Below are positions 17,889 to 26,394 of a DNA stretch of 64,000 nucleotides, one piece after another (position 1 is the first letter of the stretch; every line of letters begins with the position of its first letter). The DNA is from Butyricicoccus_B sp017886875 (GTDB lineage: Bacteria; Bacillota; Clostridia; Oscillospirales; Butyricicoccaceae), in NCBI GenBank assembly GCA_963931655.1, contig OZ007036.1, forward strand, positions 1,116,001 through 1,180,000, in the 5' to 3' direction. Under the pieces are notes generated by a model. It did no database searches. It worked only from the letters and a program-made list of their open reading frames with translations, and had not been told where the DNA came from. Made by a program: the position numbers and the translations under genes.

Positions 17889-19001
17889 CTATGCTAATTG
17901 ATATTTTGAAAGATTTATAGCAGAATTTAAATCTCTATCTATGATAAATCCACAACTACATTTGTAAATTCTATCATTTAACTTTAAATTGTGCTTAATC
18001 CGTCCACAATGGCTGCAAGTCTTTGATGATGGATAAAATCTATCTGCTATTATAAATTCAATTCCTCTAAGTTTGCACTTGTATTCAAGCTGTCTTTTAA
18101 ATTCATAAAAACATTGTTTTCTTATATAGTCAGATAAATATTTATTTTTCATCATACCTTTAACATTCAAATCCTCAATTACTACTCTGTACGGTTTGGT
18201 TTTCACTATACTTGTTGTAGTTTGATGAAGATAATTATGCCTGATGTTAGCAAGTCGCCTATGTGTTTGTTGTATCGTCCTTTCAATCTTTATGATATTT
18301 TTAGTTTTGACATACTCCTTTCCTTTTTTATTTTGTTCATATTTTTTACTTACTTTTCTTTGTAGCCTTTTTAACCTTTTTTCAATTTTTTTAACTACAT
18401 GAGTTTTGTTAATATTTTTATAGACAGTACCATCAGAACAAATTGCTAAGTCTTTAATCCCTAAATCTATTCCTAATGATGTATCAGTTAATTCTTCTTT
18501 AAATTCTTCTGTGTCAATACCTACTGAAATATACCAGTATTTATCATCATAGTTTATTCTAGGGTTAGTGTATTTCACTCCTATGGGTATCTGCTCTCTG
18601 ATTTTTACCCAGCCGACTTTTTCAAGCAAAACAGCTTTATCTTTAACTTTTAGCTTATCTGTATCATTGTAAAAACTAGGTTTAGACCTTTTTTTATTTT
18701 TAAATTTAGGTTTATCTGTTAAACCTCTAAAAAATCTCTTATAAGCATTACAAGCATCTTTTACAGCCTGTTTTGCTACATTGTTAGATACTTCTTTTAA
18801 CCAAGATAATTCATCTTTTTTTAATTGTGTAATTTGCTTTCTAAGTTCGTTATCACTTAGAAACTTGCCACATTGCTTATAATTCTCATCTTGTTTTGAT
18901 AATGTCCAGTTGTAGATAAATCTAGCAGTTCCAACAGATTGCCATAGCTTTCGTTCTTGCTCTCCAGTGGGATAAAGTCTGACTTTCTTCGCAAGTATCA
19001 C
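17889..19001 (-). CDS. tnpB: TnpB (IS605 OrfB-family) RNA-guided nuclease
   Basis: The 370-residue protein appears intact. The N-terminal helix-turn-helix region (1-95, RLYPTGEQERKLWQ) is followed by a split RuvC domain: D179 in LGIDLGIKDLA, E276 in VVIEDLNV and D357 in DRDLNSAINL. The zinc ribbon has C329/C332 and C348/C350. All catalytic residues expected of an active TnpB are present. It is co-oriented with the surrounding operon, so operon transcription could supply its mRNA. Codon use is more AT-rich than in the flanking genes, in line with transfer. Confidence 0.93.
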   Translation of the reverse strand: MILAKKVRLYPTGEQERKLWQSVGTARFIYNWTLSKQDENYKQCGKFLSDNELRKQITQLKKDELSWLKEVSNNVAKQAVKDACNAYKRFFRGLTDKPKFKNKKRSKPSFYNDTDKLKVKDKAVLLEKVGWVKIREQIPIGVKYTNPRINYDDKYWYISVGIDTEEFKEELTDTSLGIDLGIKDLAICSDGTVYKNINKTHVVKKIEKRLKRLQRKVSKKYEQNKKGKEYVKTKNIIKIERTIQQTHRRLANIRHNYLHQTTTSIVKTKPYRVVIEDLNVKGMMKNKYLSDYIRKQCFYEFKRQLEYKCKLRGIEFIIADRFYPSSKTCSHCGRIKHNLKLNDRIYKCSCGFIIDRDLNSAINLSKYQLA

Positions 19002-19068
19002 ATCATATTAACTCCTTAATTACTTTTATAAAATTCAATAGGTATTTATAGATTTTTATAAATTTTAT

Positions 19069-19341
19069 TTAACTGTTACATGCCTCCATTTTTTGCTCTA
19101 GAGCCTGATAAACTTCCTCAGGTACCTGCATAGAAAATGCTCGTTCTATGGCACGAGATTTTCTTGCTTTTTTTAAGCACTCAGCATTAGGGCATATATA
19201 TGCACCTCTACCCGCTGCTTTACCTTTAAAATCAAGAGATAGTTCACCTTGTGGAGAACGCACCACACGAATTAGTTCCTTTTTAGGAAACATTGTACGG
19301 CAGCCTAAACACTGACGCATTGGAATTTTTCTTTGCTGCAT
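19069..19341 (-). CDS. ylxR: YlxR/RnpM, RNA-binding protein
   Basis: The 90-residue protein has the family's MRQCLGCRTMFPKKELIRVVR start and the GKAAGRGAYICPN motif. Members bind RNA and have been linked to modulation of RNase P. It follows nusA after 7 bases, the conserved arrangement. Its stop codon is almost in contact with the left end of the TnpB element, so the insertion spared the reading frame. Confidence 0.94.
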   Translation of the reverse strand: MQQRKIPMRQCLGCRTMFPKKELIRVVRSPQGELSLDFKGKAAGRGAYICPNAECLKKARKSRAIERAFSMQVPEEVYQALEQKMEACNS

Positions 19342-19348
19342 AATGCTT

Positions 19349-20458
19349 TTATTCCTCTACCTCAGCGGTCTGTTCTTCTGTTGCTTGTTCTTCTTGTTCA
19401 TTTGCTTTTGCTTGAGATGCTGGTGCAATATCTATCTTGCAGCCTGTAAGTTTAGCAGCCAGACGAGCATTTTGACCTTCTCTACCAATAGCAAGTGAAA
19501 GCTGGTCATCTGGAACTACTACATGACAGCTTTTTCCGTCTGGCTGCATTTCAGCAGAGATAACATCAGCTGGAGCAAGTGCCGCAGATACAAACTTAGC
19601 CATATCCTCAGACCACTTAATTATATCAATCTTTTCACCGCCAAGCTCATCGACAATATTGCCAACTCTAGCACCACGAGTACCTACACAAGCACCGATT
19701 GGGTCTACATTTTCATCTTGAGAGAATACAGCAATCTTTGTGCGGTTGCCTGCCTCACGAGCAATAGATTTAACTTCAACCACACCATCATGGATTTCTG
19801 GCACTTCAAGCTCAAATAAACGCTTAACCAGTCCTGGGTGTGTACGGGAAATCATAATTTGTGGACCACGAGTGCCACGACGTACTTCCATAACATAAAC
19901 CTTAACACGCTGACCTTCGGTTAAAGTTTCGCCCTTAACCTGCTCGGAAGATGTAAGTACAGCTTCGGTCTTTTCGCCATGTGAGACAATTTCAAGTATA
20001 ACATTTCCGCTGCGTGGGTCAATACGGCTTACAACACCATTTAAAATTTCATGGGATTTAGACTCAAATTCAGTGATAGTCATACCATGTTCAGCTTCAC
20101 GAATACCTTGAATAATAACCTGCTTTGCAGATTGAGCTGCAATTCTGCTAAAAGACATAGGTGGTATATCAATATCAATAATATCACCAAGCATAGCATT
20201 AGGTTTATATTCTCTTGCTTCTTCAACTGTCATTTCTTCATATGGCTCATAAATATCGTCAACTACTGTTTTACGAACATACATACGAATTTTTTTCTTT
20301 TCACGGTCAGCTTCCACATACACATTATCAGTCATACCTGCATTCATTTTTTTGTATGAGGAAATAAGAGCTTGACCTACACGCTCTAACATATAGTCTA
20401 CTGAAATACCCTTTTCTTTCTCAAGCTGCTCTAGTGCAGCAAAAAATTTTGCGTTCAT
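19349..20458 (-). CDS. nusA: Transcription termination/antitermination factor NusA
   Basis: The 369-residue protein has the N-terminal RNA-polymerase-binding domain, an S1 domain (GVVSRIDPRSGNVILE), and KH1 and KH2 domains (including DPIGACVGTRGARV and LAIGREGQNARLAAKLTG). It ends in a short acidic tail after about residue 350. The absence of the C-terminal acidic repeats seen in Proteobacteria is normal for Firmicutes. It is the second gene of the rimP operon. Confidence 0.97.
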   Translation of the reverse strand: MNAKFFAALEQLEKEKGISVDYMLERVGQALISSYKKMNAGMTDNVYVEADREKKKIRMYVRKTVVDDIYEPYEEMTVEEAREYKPNAMLGDIIDIDIPPMSFSRIAAQSAKQVIIQGIREAEHGMTITEFESKSHEILNGVVSRIDPRSGNVILEIVSHGEKTEAVLTSSEQVKGETLTEGQRVKVYVMEVRRGTRGPQIMISRTHPGLVKRLFELEVPEIHDGVVEVKSIAREAGNRTKIAVFSQDENVDPIGACVGTRGARVGNIVDELGGEKIDIIKWSEDMAKFVSAALAPADVISAEMQPDGKSCHVVVPDDQLSLAIGREGQNARLAAKLTGCKIDIAPASQAKANEQEEQATEEQTAEVEE

Positions 20459-20479
20459 CTTGCCACAATCACTCCTTAA

Positions 20480-20944
20480 TTAAAATTGTACAGTAAGTCT
20501 AACTGCTGCCACATCTTGTGGCTCATAAATACGGGTTTCACCATTAACTTCAAGAGTTACTGCACCCTCATCATAACCTGTAAGTGTGCCCTCTATAACC
20601 TTTGCACCATTCATTGCCTTATAAAGTTTGAGTTCAACTGGCGAGCCCATAAATTTATCAAAATGCTCTTTCTTTTTAAGTCTACGCTCCAAACCTGCTG
20701 ATGATACACAAAATGTATATGCAGGCATTGACTGAAATTCTTTTGCATCAAGCATAGGGTCAAGTGTTCTTGATACTGTTTCGCATTGGTCAATATCTAC
20801 ACCGTCTTCTTTATCAATGGTGACAGTAAGCATATACTGCCCACCTTCTTTTTCAAATTCAACGTCCCAAAGCTCAACGCCAACTTGCTCACAAATTGGA
20901 GTTACAAGCTCCTCTACACGCTTTATAAGGTCTTTAGTGTGCAT
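20480..20944 (-). CDS. rimP: Ribosome maturation factor RimP
   Basis: The 154-residue protein assists 30S assembly. Family features are the opening region GVELWDVEFEKEGG, the CETVSRTLDP segment and the SSAGLERRL motif, followed by a C-terminal SH3-like domain. Length is typical. It is the promoter-proximal gene of the rimP-nusA-ylxR-ylxQ-infB-rbfA-nrnA-truB-ribF operon. Confidence 0.96.
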   Translation of the reverse strand: MHTKDLIKRVEELVTPICEQVGVELWDVEFEKEGGQYMLTVTIDKEDGVDIDQCETVSRTLDPMLDAKEFQSMPAYTFCVSSAGLERRLKKKEHFDKFMGSPVELKLYKAMNGAKVIEGTLTGYDEGAVTLEVNGETRIYEPQDVAAVRLTVQF

Positions 20945-20988
20945 AATGTCCTCCCTTTTATATTATTTCTGGATTTAGTCAATAAGAA

Positions 20989-21008
20989 AGAGTGGGTTTC
21001 CCCACTCT
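20989..21008 (-). promoter_or_regulatory. Hairpin at the start of the rimP leader
   Basis: AGAGTGGG pairs with CCCACTCT (8 bp) about 25 bases after the predicted start site. On the - strand it is followed by TTTCTTATT, a weak U-tract, so it may act as an attenuator or as a 5'-end stabiliser. Which is unknown. Confidence 0.5.
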
Positions 21009-21036
21009 CGACATTCCATACTAACTTACATATAAG

Positions 21037-21065
21037 AGTATAACATGCCTATTGCTAAATTGCAA
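21037..21065 (-). promoter_or_regulatory. Promoter of the rimP-nusA-infB operon
   Basis: On the - strand TTGCAA (21060-21065) and TATACT (21037-21042) are separated by 17 bases. Confidence 0.75.
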
Positions 21066-21124
21066 GGAAAACGCAAATTTTAATTATTTTTAACATGAAC
21101 ACTGCTATATAATTTAATTTTTGC

Positions 21125-21153
21125 TTTACAAAATAAAATTATAGCGTTACCAT
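21125..21153 (+). promoter_or_regulatory. Possible promoter of the LtaS-like gene
   Basis: TTTACA (21125-21130) is 17 bases from TACCAT (21148-21153), a weak -10. A good RBS (AGGAG) follows 25 bases downstream. Confidence 0.4.
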
Positions 21154-21181
21154 ATAGCTATATTTGTTTAGGAGATAATTT

Positions 21182-23122
21182 ATGGCTCTTTTTAAAATTA
21201 AAGCAAATGGTCATTATAAAAGACAATTACTGACTATAAGAGCAGCAATTTTGTTTTTTATTGTTTGGTTTATTTGTGATAGATTTTATATAGATAATAA
21301 TGTATTTGCACCTTTACTTGCTATTTTATGCAGTTTTTCCTCATTTATAACTCGCCCTTTGCAGGGGTTTAATAAAATTTGGATACCAATATTTATTTTA
21401 GTTCTTGGTGCACCTGTTTGTTTGCTTGCTGTTGAAATTTTAAATAATACCAATCCTTTTTTAGATTTAAGTGTTGCACAATGTTTTTTTAATTTGGTTT
21501 GGTACTATCTTGTCTTTGGACTTTTAACCTTATTTTTTGGTAGAATTAAAATCGCATGTGTGATTTCTACTATATTTTTTACTGTCATTGGCATTGTAAA
21601 TCACTATGTTTTAGAATTTCGTGGACGAGTTATATTCCCATGTGATATTTTTTCATGGAAAACCGCAATTAATGTATCTGATAATTTTGATTTTACACCC
21701 GATATAACTATGATTGGTGCATGTTTATTTATATTTGCATATCTTATTTTGGTTTTATTATTGCCATATGAGCCTAAAGCTAAAAGACCAAAAAAACAAA
21801 TTTCTCTTGCTATTTGTGCATTAACAATAGTTTATATAGCAGTATTTTTTAATACTGATTTGATGAAAACATTCGGCATATACTCACAGCAGTGGAAAAC
21901 TCAAACTAATGGTTTTGTGCTTAATTTTACCGTCTCTTTAAAATATAGCTTGGTTAACGAGCCAGAAAATTATTCTGAGGATATAGTTTTAAATATTATA
22001 GAAAATACTCAACCTGTAAATTCGGACAATAATCCACAGCCTGTGCATATAATTGCAATTATGAATGAATCTTTTGCTGATTTTTCCGAATATAATGTGC
22101 CATATAGTGCTGACCCTACGCCTTTTTTACACAGTCTAACCGAAAACACTATTAAAGGCACTATGTATTCACCTGTAACTGGTGGTGGTACCGCAAATGT
22201 AGAATTTGAATTTTTAACAGGCAATTCTATCGCATTTTTACCTGCAAACTCGGTTGCATATCAGCTTTATTTAAAAGATAATACCCCATCACTTGTATCA
22301 CAGCTTAAAAGCCTTGGTTATTCCTCGGTTGCATATCACCCTTATAAATCACCTGGTTGGAACAGAACATCAGTTTATAACTGGCTTGGTTTTGACAAAC
22401 AAATGTATCAGGAAGATACCATATCCCCATACTATATAAGAGGTTATATTTCCGACCAATCAGACTATGAAAATTTATATTATCTCACTGATAACGCTGG
22501 TGATGAGCTACTATTTATTTTTAATGTGACTATGCAAAACCATAGCGGTTATAAATTACCTTGGACAAATCTTGATAGAAGTATTTGGCTTACTGGTGAT
22601 ATGGAAAATAGGTACTCAGATGCAGACCAATTTTTTTCCCTTATGCGTGAATCGGATAATGCACTTAGAAATTTAATTTCTCATTATTCAAATACTGATG
22701 TTCCAACAATGATAATATTTTTTGGTGACCATCAGCCACCACTTACAAATTCATTTTATGAAGAAATAACAGGTGTTTCTATGGATAACAGAGATACAAG
22801 GGAAGTTTTAAAGCAATATACAACACCATTTTTTATCTGGACAAACTATGATATTGAAGAAAAAGAGGATATTATTTTATCACCTTGGGGACTTGGTGTA
22901 CTGGCTATGAAAACAGCAAATATAGAGCTTACTGGTTATCAAGAATTTTTATATTCACTTATGAATGAGCTTCCTGTTATAACTCCTGCTGGATATATTT
23001 CATCTAATGGTCAAGTTTTTTCACGTGAAACATCTTTTTCTATAACAAAAAATTATGAATTTTTAATTTATAATTTTTTATTTGACAATAAAAGACAAGA
23101 TAATTTTTTCTTTTTAGAGTAA
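21182..23122 (+). CDS. LTA synthase-family sulfatase (phosphoglycerol transferase-like)
   Basis: The 646-residue protein has an N-terminal membrane domain with about five to six helices (residues 15-225) and an extracellular sulfatase-like domain (about 285-610). The presumed nucleophile is T337 in TGGGTANVEFEFL. Metal-binding residues include the NES segment near 295 and D516/H517 in FFGDHQPP. Family enzymes transfer glycerophosphate from phosphatidylglycerol to build lipoteichoic acid or modify surface glycans. The exact polymer cannot be read here. TAGGAG lies 8 bases before the ATG. It is divergent from rimP and ends at a strong terminator. Confidence 0.88.
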   Translation: MALFKIKANGHYKRQLLTIRAAILFFIVWFICDRFYIDNNVFAPLLAILCSFSSFITRPLQGFNKIWIPIFILVLGAPVCLLAVEILNNTNPFLDLSVAQCFFNLVWYYLVFGLLTLFFGRIKIACVISTIFFTVIGIVNHYVLEFRGRVIFPCDIFSWKTAINVSDNFDFTPDITMIGACLFIFAYLILVLLLPYEPKAKRPKKQISLAICALTIVYIAVFFNTDLMKTFGIYSQQWKTQTNGFVLNFTVSLKYSLVNEPENYSEDIVLNIIENTQPVNSDNNPQPVHIIAIMNESFADFSEYNVPYSADPTPFLHSLTENTIKGTMYSPVTGGGTANVEFEFLTGNSIAFLPANSVAYQLYLKDNTPSLVSQLKSLGYSSVAYHPYKSPGWNRTSVYNWLGFDKQMYQEDTISPYYIRGYISDQSDYENLYYLTDNAGDELLFIFNVTMQNHSGYKLPWTNLDRSIWLTGDMENRYSDADQFFSLMRESDNALRNLISHYSNTDVPTMIIFFGDHQPPLTNSFYEEITGVSMDNRDTREVLKQYTTPFFIWTNYDIEEKEDIILSPWGLGVLAMKTANIELTGYQEFLYSLMNELPVITPAGYISSNGQVFSRETSFSITKNYEFLIYNFLFDNKRQDNFFFLE

Positions 23123-23128
23123 AATAAA

Positions 23129-23173
23129 CAGCCGTATCAAAGGTTAAACTAACCAATGATACGGCTATTTTTA
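23129..23173. terminator. Bidirectional terminator
   Basis: AGCCGTATCA pairs with TGATACGGCT around a 17-base loop and is followed by ATTTTT on the + strand. It is shared by the LtaS-like gene and the small convergent ORF whose stop codon lies at its edge. Confidence 0.85.
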
Positions 23174-23323
23174 CATTATGTGTTCTTCTGCACAGTTGTC
23201 AACCACTCTCATGCCCATTTTATCAGGTTTAGCAACCTCATATTTTGCTATGCTGTTCATATCAAATTTAGGGCAAAGTCTTGTTTCTGGATTTATTCTC
23301 ATATCCATTTTTTTATTATCCAT
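23171..23323 (-). CDS. Small hypothetical protein (50 residues)
   Basis: A 50-codon frame begins at an ATG preceded by GGGTGATG and ends at a TAA against the shared terminator. The product starts MDNKKMDMRINPETRLCPKF and has two cysteines (C17, C44), many Met and charged residues, and no membrane segment. The family is not recognised. Support is the RBS, its own promoter-sized gap behind the rplQ terminator, and a plausible composition. The + strand reading of the same stretch looks random. Confidence 0.5.
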   Translation of the reverse strand: MDNKKMDMRINPETRLCPKFDMNSIAKYEVAKPDKMGMRVVDNCAEEHIM

Positions 23324-23371
23324 ATTTCATCACCCATTTATAGTATGATGAATTTTAAAAAATTTATGCAT

Positions 23372-23416
23372 AAAAAAAAGAGCGTACCCTGAGAAGCACT
23401 CCTCAGGATAAGCTCT
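23372..23416 (-). terminator. Terminator of the ribosomal-protein run (after rplQ)
   Basis: AGAGC/GCTCT and CCTGAG/CTCAGG form a two-part stem with a small internal loop, followed on the - strand by eight T residues. Confidence 0.88.
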
Positions 23417-23438
23417 TTGAATAAATCAAACCGTTAAA

Positions 23439-23780
23439 TTAAACAAGCTCGATAATTGCCATCTCAGCACAGTCACCACGACGTGGACCTGTCTTGATGA
23501 TACGGGTGTAACCGCCGTTACGCTCAGCGTAGCTTGGAGCAGTTTCAGAGAACAGCTTAGCAACAACAGCTTCCTTAGTGATGTAAGCCATAGCCTGACG
23601 GCGAGTTGCAAGGGTGTTCTTTTTACCTAAAGTAATCATCTTCTCGCACATTGGAGCAACTTCCTTAGCACGAGCAAGAGTTGTTTCGATGCGGCCATTC
23701 TCCAGCAGGTAAGTTACCATTGCACGGAGCATTGCACGACGATGGTCGCTGGTTCTGCCCAGCTTACGATTGTTTGCCAT
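23439..23780 (-). CDS. rplQ: Ribosomal protein L17 (bL17)
   Basis: The 113-residue large-subunit protein begins NRKLGRTSDHRRAMLRAMV and ends with the family's RRGDCAEMAIIELV. Length is typical. It is the last gene of the alpha operon, 122 bases after rpoA, and is followed by a terminator. Confidence 0.97.
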   Translation of the reverse strand: MANNRKLGRTSDHRRAMLRAMVTYLLENGRIETTLARAKEVAPMCEKMITLGKKNTLATRRQAMAYITKEAVVAKLFSETAPSYAERNGGYTRIIKTGPRRGDCAEMAIIELV

Positions 23781-23902
23781 AATATTCTACCTCCATAGGC
23801 TTGTTGAAATCAGTGGATTAAATAGGCAAAAACTAACCACTGATAGTGCTTCTAAATTTATACGAAAATATCCCAATTCGGCTATATTTTCGGCTGAAAA
23901 AA

Positions 23903-24850
23903 TTACTCTTCAGTCTTTGCAAGGCCGAGACCCATTGCCTCTAACTTGCCGATAACCTCTTCCAGAGATTTGCGGCCCAGATTACGAACCTTCATCATAT
24001 CTTCCTCAGAAGTATTGATTAGGTCTTCCACAGTGTTAATACCTGCACGCTTTAAGCAGTTGAAAGAACGAACGGAGAAATCAAGTTCTTCGATAGTCAT
24101 TTCAAGAACCTTATCATGTTGTGCTTCAGCCTTTTCAACCACAGTGGACTTAGAGCCGATTTCTTCAGAAAGGTCAACGAACAAATCGAGATGGTCACGC
24201 AGGACTTTAGCACCTAGAGAAACAGCGTCCTTAGCTGCAATGGTGCAGTCTGTCCATACTTCCAGTGTCAGCTTATCGTAATCGGTCATATTGCCGACAC
24301 GAGTATTTTCAACGGTGTAATTAACTTTATATACAGGGGTGTAAATAGAGTCTACTGGGATAACACCGATAGCTGTCTGATACTGCTTGTTACGTTCAGC
24401 AGGAACATAACCACGACCAGAAGTCAGGGTAATCTCCATAGAAAGTCTTGCATCACTCATCAAAGTAGCGATATGCAGTTCAGGATTAAGAATTTCTACT
24501 TCACCGTCAGAATGAATATCGCCTGCACGAACAACGCCTTCACCTGCTGCTTCAATATAAACAGTCTTAGGACCATCGCAATGCAGTTTTGCAACGATTT
24601 TCTTAACATTCAGAACGATTTCAGTAACATCTTCCTTCACACCAGGAATGGTGGAAAACTCATGCTGTACACCTGCAATTTTAATAGAGCTTGCAGCTGT
24701 ACCTGGCAGGGAGGACAACAGGATACGACGCAGGGAGTTACCCAGCGTTGTGCCATAACCTCTTTCAAGAGGCTCAACAACAAATTTGCCGTAGGAACCG
24801 TCCTCAGCGAGTTCCTCACAGTCAATGCGTGGCTTTTCGATTTCGATCAT
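23903..24850 (-). CDS. rpoA: RNA polymerase alpha subunit
   Basis: The 315-residue subunit has an N-terminal assembly domain (GYGTTLGNSLRRILLSSLPG; GRGYVPAE) and a C-terminal DNA- and activator-binding domain beginning near residue 250 (SVRSFNCLKRAGINTVEDL; VRNLGRKSLEEV). Length is normal. It is preceded by a 142-base gap with a strong hairpin rather than following rpsD closely, which hints at separate control. Confidence 0.98.
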   Translation of the reverse strand: MIEIEKPRIDCEELAEDGSYGKFVVEPLERGYGTTLGNSLRRILLSSLPGTAASSIKIAGVQHEFSTIPGVKEDVTEIVLNVKKIVAKLHCDGPKTVYIEAAGEGVVRAGDIHSDGEVEILNPELHIATLMSDARLSMEITLTSGRGYVPAERNKQYQTAIGVIPVDSIYTPVYKVNYTVENTRVGNMTDYDKLTLEVWTDCTIAAKDAVSLGAKVLRDHLDLFVDLSEEIGSKSTVVEKAEAQHDKVLEMTIEELDFSVRSFNCLKRAGINTVEDLINTSEEDMMKVRNLGRKSLEEVIGKLEAMGLGLAKTEE

Positions 24851-24899
24851 TTATAGTACCCTCCTTCATGTGTCGGCCAATTACTTTTTAAGATGGAAA

Positions 24900-24964
24900 T
24901 CTGTGCAGCGAGATACAGCTGCAGCAATGCCAAGCAAAAGCCGCCACAGCACACGCTGCACAGA
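24900..24964 (-). ncRNA. Structured leader hairpin between rpsD and rpoA
   Basis: TCTGTGCAGCG (24900-24910) and CGCTGCACAGA (24954-24964) are perfect 11-bp complements enclosing a 43-base apical region. It lies 50 bases before rpoA. No U-tract follows, so it is not a simple terminator. It could be an r-protein (S4) control site, an RNase processing site or an mRNA stabiliser. The role is unknown. Confidence 0.55.
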
Positions 24965-24992
24965 ATAGAAAATCCAAAATTGCGAATTTGGC

Positions 24993-25589
24993 TTATTTGG
25001 AGTACAACTCGACGATTAAGTGTTCAGCTACTTCGTAGTCGATATCATCACGAGCTGGCATAGCGATAATCTTGCCTTCAAATGAATCAGCAGCTTTGTC
25101 AATCCACTTTGGACAAACCTTCTTGCCTTGCTCTTCGATAAGAGACTTAAACTTAGTAGTTGTGCGGGACTTCTCGCAAACTGCAACAACATCACCTGGC
25201 TTAATCTGATAAGAAGGGATATTTACACGTTTGCCGTTTACGGTGAAGTGACCGTGGTTTACAAGCTGACGAGCCTCACGACGGGTGTTAGCAAAGCCCA
25301 TACGGAAAGCAACGTTATCGAGACGACGCTCTAACTCCTGAAGCAGGATTTCACCGGTAATGCCCTGCTTACGCTCAGCCTTCTCATAGTAAGCACGGAA
25401 CTGCTTCTCAAGAACGCCATAAATGAACTTAACCTTCTGCTTCTCGTTCAGCTGCATACCGTACTCGGACTGCTTACGACGAGCTTGCTTAGGGTTACGC
25501 TTAGTGTATTCCTTGGAGTAACCAAGGACAGCTGGTGAAAGACCCAGCGTTCTGCAACGCTTAGTAATTGGCTGCATATTCTTTGCCAT
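24993..25589 (-). CDS. rpsD: Ribosomal protein S4 (uS4)
   Basis: The 198-residue primary 16S-binding protein has the S4 RNA-binding domain (LERRLDNVAFRMGFANTRRE; VNGKRVNIPSYQIKPGDVV). The N-terminus lacks the zinc cysteines found in some S4 paralogues. Placement between rpsK and rpoA is the conserved alpha-operon order. S4 often represses its own operon, so the neighbouring structured gaps are of interest. Confidence 0.98.
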   Translation of the reverse strand: MAKNMQPITKRCRTLGLSPAVLGYSKEYTKRNPKQARRKQSEYGMQLNEKQKVKFIYGVLEKQFRAYYEKAERKQGITGEILLQELERRLDNVAFRMGFANTRREARQLVNHGHFTVNGKRVNIPSYQIKPGDVVAVCEKSRTTTKFKSLIEEQGKKVCPKWIDKAADSFEGKIIAMPARDDIDYEVAEHLIVELYSK

Positions 25590-25604
25590 AGTTTTGGTTC
25601 CTCC

Positions 25605-26009
25605 TTATACTCTTCTTCTCTTTGGTGGGCGACAACCGTTATGTGGAATTGGGGTAACGTCCTTAATCATAGTTACCTCAAGACCAGTTGCCTGCAGTGC
25701 ACGGATAGCAGCTTCACGACCTGAACCAGGACCCTTAACGAAAACTTCAACAGTCTTCAGGCCATGCTCCATAGCAGCCTTAGCTGCGGTTTCAGCAGCA
25801 GTCTGAGCAGCGAATGGGGTAGACTTACGAGAGCCACGGAAGCCCATTTCACCAGCAGATGCCCAAGAGATTGCGTTACCATGAACGTCAGTGATAGTAA
25901 CGATAGTATTGTTAAAGGAAGAGCGGATATGAGCTGCGCCCTTTTCAATGTTCTTACGCTCACGACGCTTAGTGCGAACCTGAGTGCCTTTTTTCTGTAC
26001 CTTAGCCAT
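25605..26009 (-). CDS. rpsK: Ribosomal protein S11 (uS11)
   Basis: The 134-residue platform protein has a basic N-terminal tail, then HIRSSFNNTIVTITD, FRGSRKSTPFAAQ and the end TPIPHNGCRPPKRRRV. It lies 15 bases upstream of rpsD in the usual order. Confidence 0.98.
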   Translation of the reverse strand: MAKVQKKGTQVRTKRRERKNIEKGAAHIRSSFNNTIVTITDVHGNAISWASAGEMGFRGSRKSTPFAAQTAAETAAKAAMEHGLKTVEVFVKGPGSGREAAIRALQATGLEVTMIKDVTPIPHNGCRPPKRRRV

Positions 26010-26025
26010 TTATCTCGCTCCCTCC

Positions 26026-26394
26026 TTACTTCTTCTTATTAGCGATGGTCTTCTTAGGACCCTTGCGAGTACGTGCATTAGTCTTGGTTCTCTGACCACG
26101 AACAGGCAGACCACGACGATGACGCAGACCACGGTAACAACCGATTTCTACCAGACGCTTGATGTTCAGACCGATTTCACGACGTAGGTCGCCTTCTACA
26201 GTGTAGTCACGCTCGATAACTTCACGTAGCTTAGCAGCTTCGTCTTCAGTCAAATCCTTTACACGGGTATCTGGATTGATACCAGTTTTTGCTAAAATAT
26301 CATTAGACAGCTTCCTACCGATGCCGTAGATATAGGTTAAACCAATTTCTACACGCTTTTCACGAGGAAGGTCTACACCGGCAATACGTGCCAT
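26026..26394 (-). CDS. rpsM: Ribosomal protein S13 (uS13)
   Basis: The 122-residue 30S head protein starts MARIAGVDLPREKRVEIGLT and ends with the basic RGQRTKTNARTRKGPKK tail. It is the first gene after rpmJ but is separated from it by 182 bases containing a promoter candidate and several hairpins. Confidence 0.98.
   Translation of the reverse strand: MARIAGVDLPREKRVEIGLTYIYGIGRKLSNDILAKTGINPDTRVKDLTEDEAAKLREVIERDYTVEGDLRREIGLNIKRLVEIGCYRGLRHRRGLPVRGQRTKTNARTRKGPKKTIANKKK

Larger units (their letters stand above)
17740..19065 (-). mobile_element. TnpB-only IS200/IS605-like (IS1341-type) element between ylxR and ylxQ
   Basis: The element separates two genes that are neighbours in other Firmicutes. 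It has no tnpA, so it would need a transposase in trans. AAAAATCTATAAA (17748-17760) and its exact reverse complement TTTATAGATTTTT (19045-19057) lie near the two ends. About 130 bases of non-coding sequence follow the ORF on the transcribed strand, where TnpB elements encode their guide (omega/reRNA) RNA. Exact borders are not determined, since these elements make no target duplication. Confidence 0.75.

Noticed and set aside
23156..23392. 78-codon + strand frame after the LtaS-like gene
   Set aside because: His/Phe/Cys-rich random composition, no RBS; the - strand 50-codon frame over the same bases is more gene-like.
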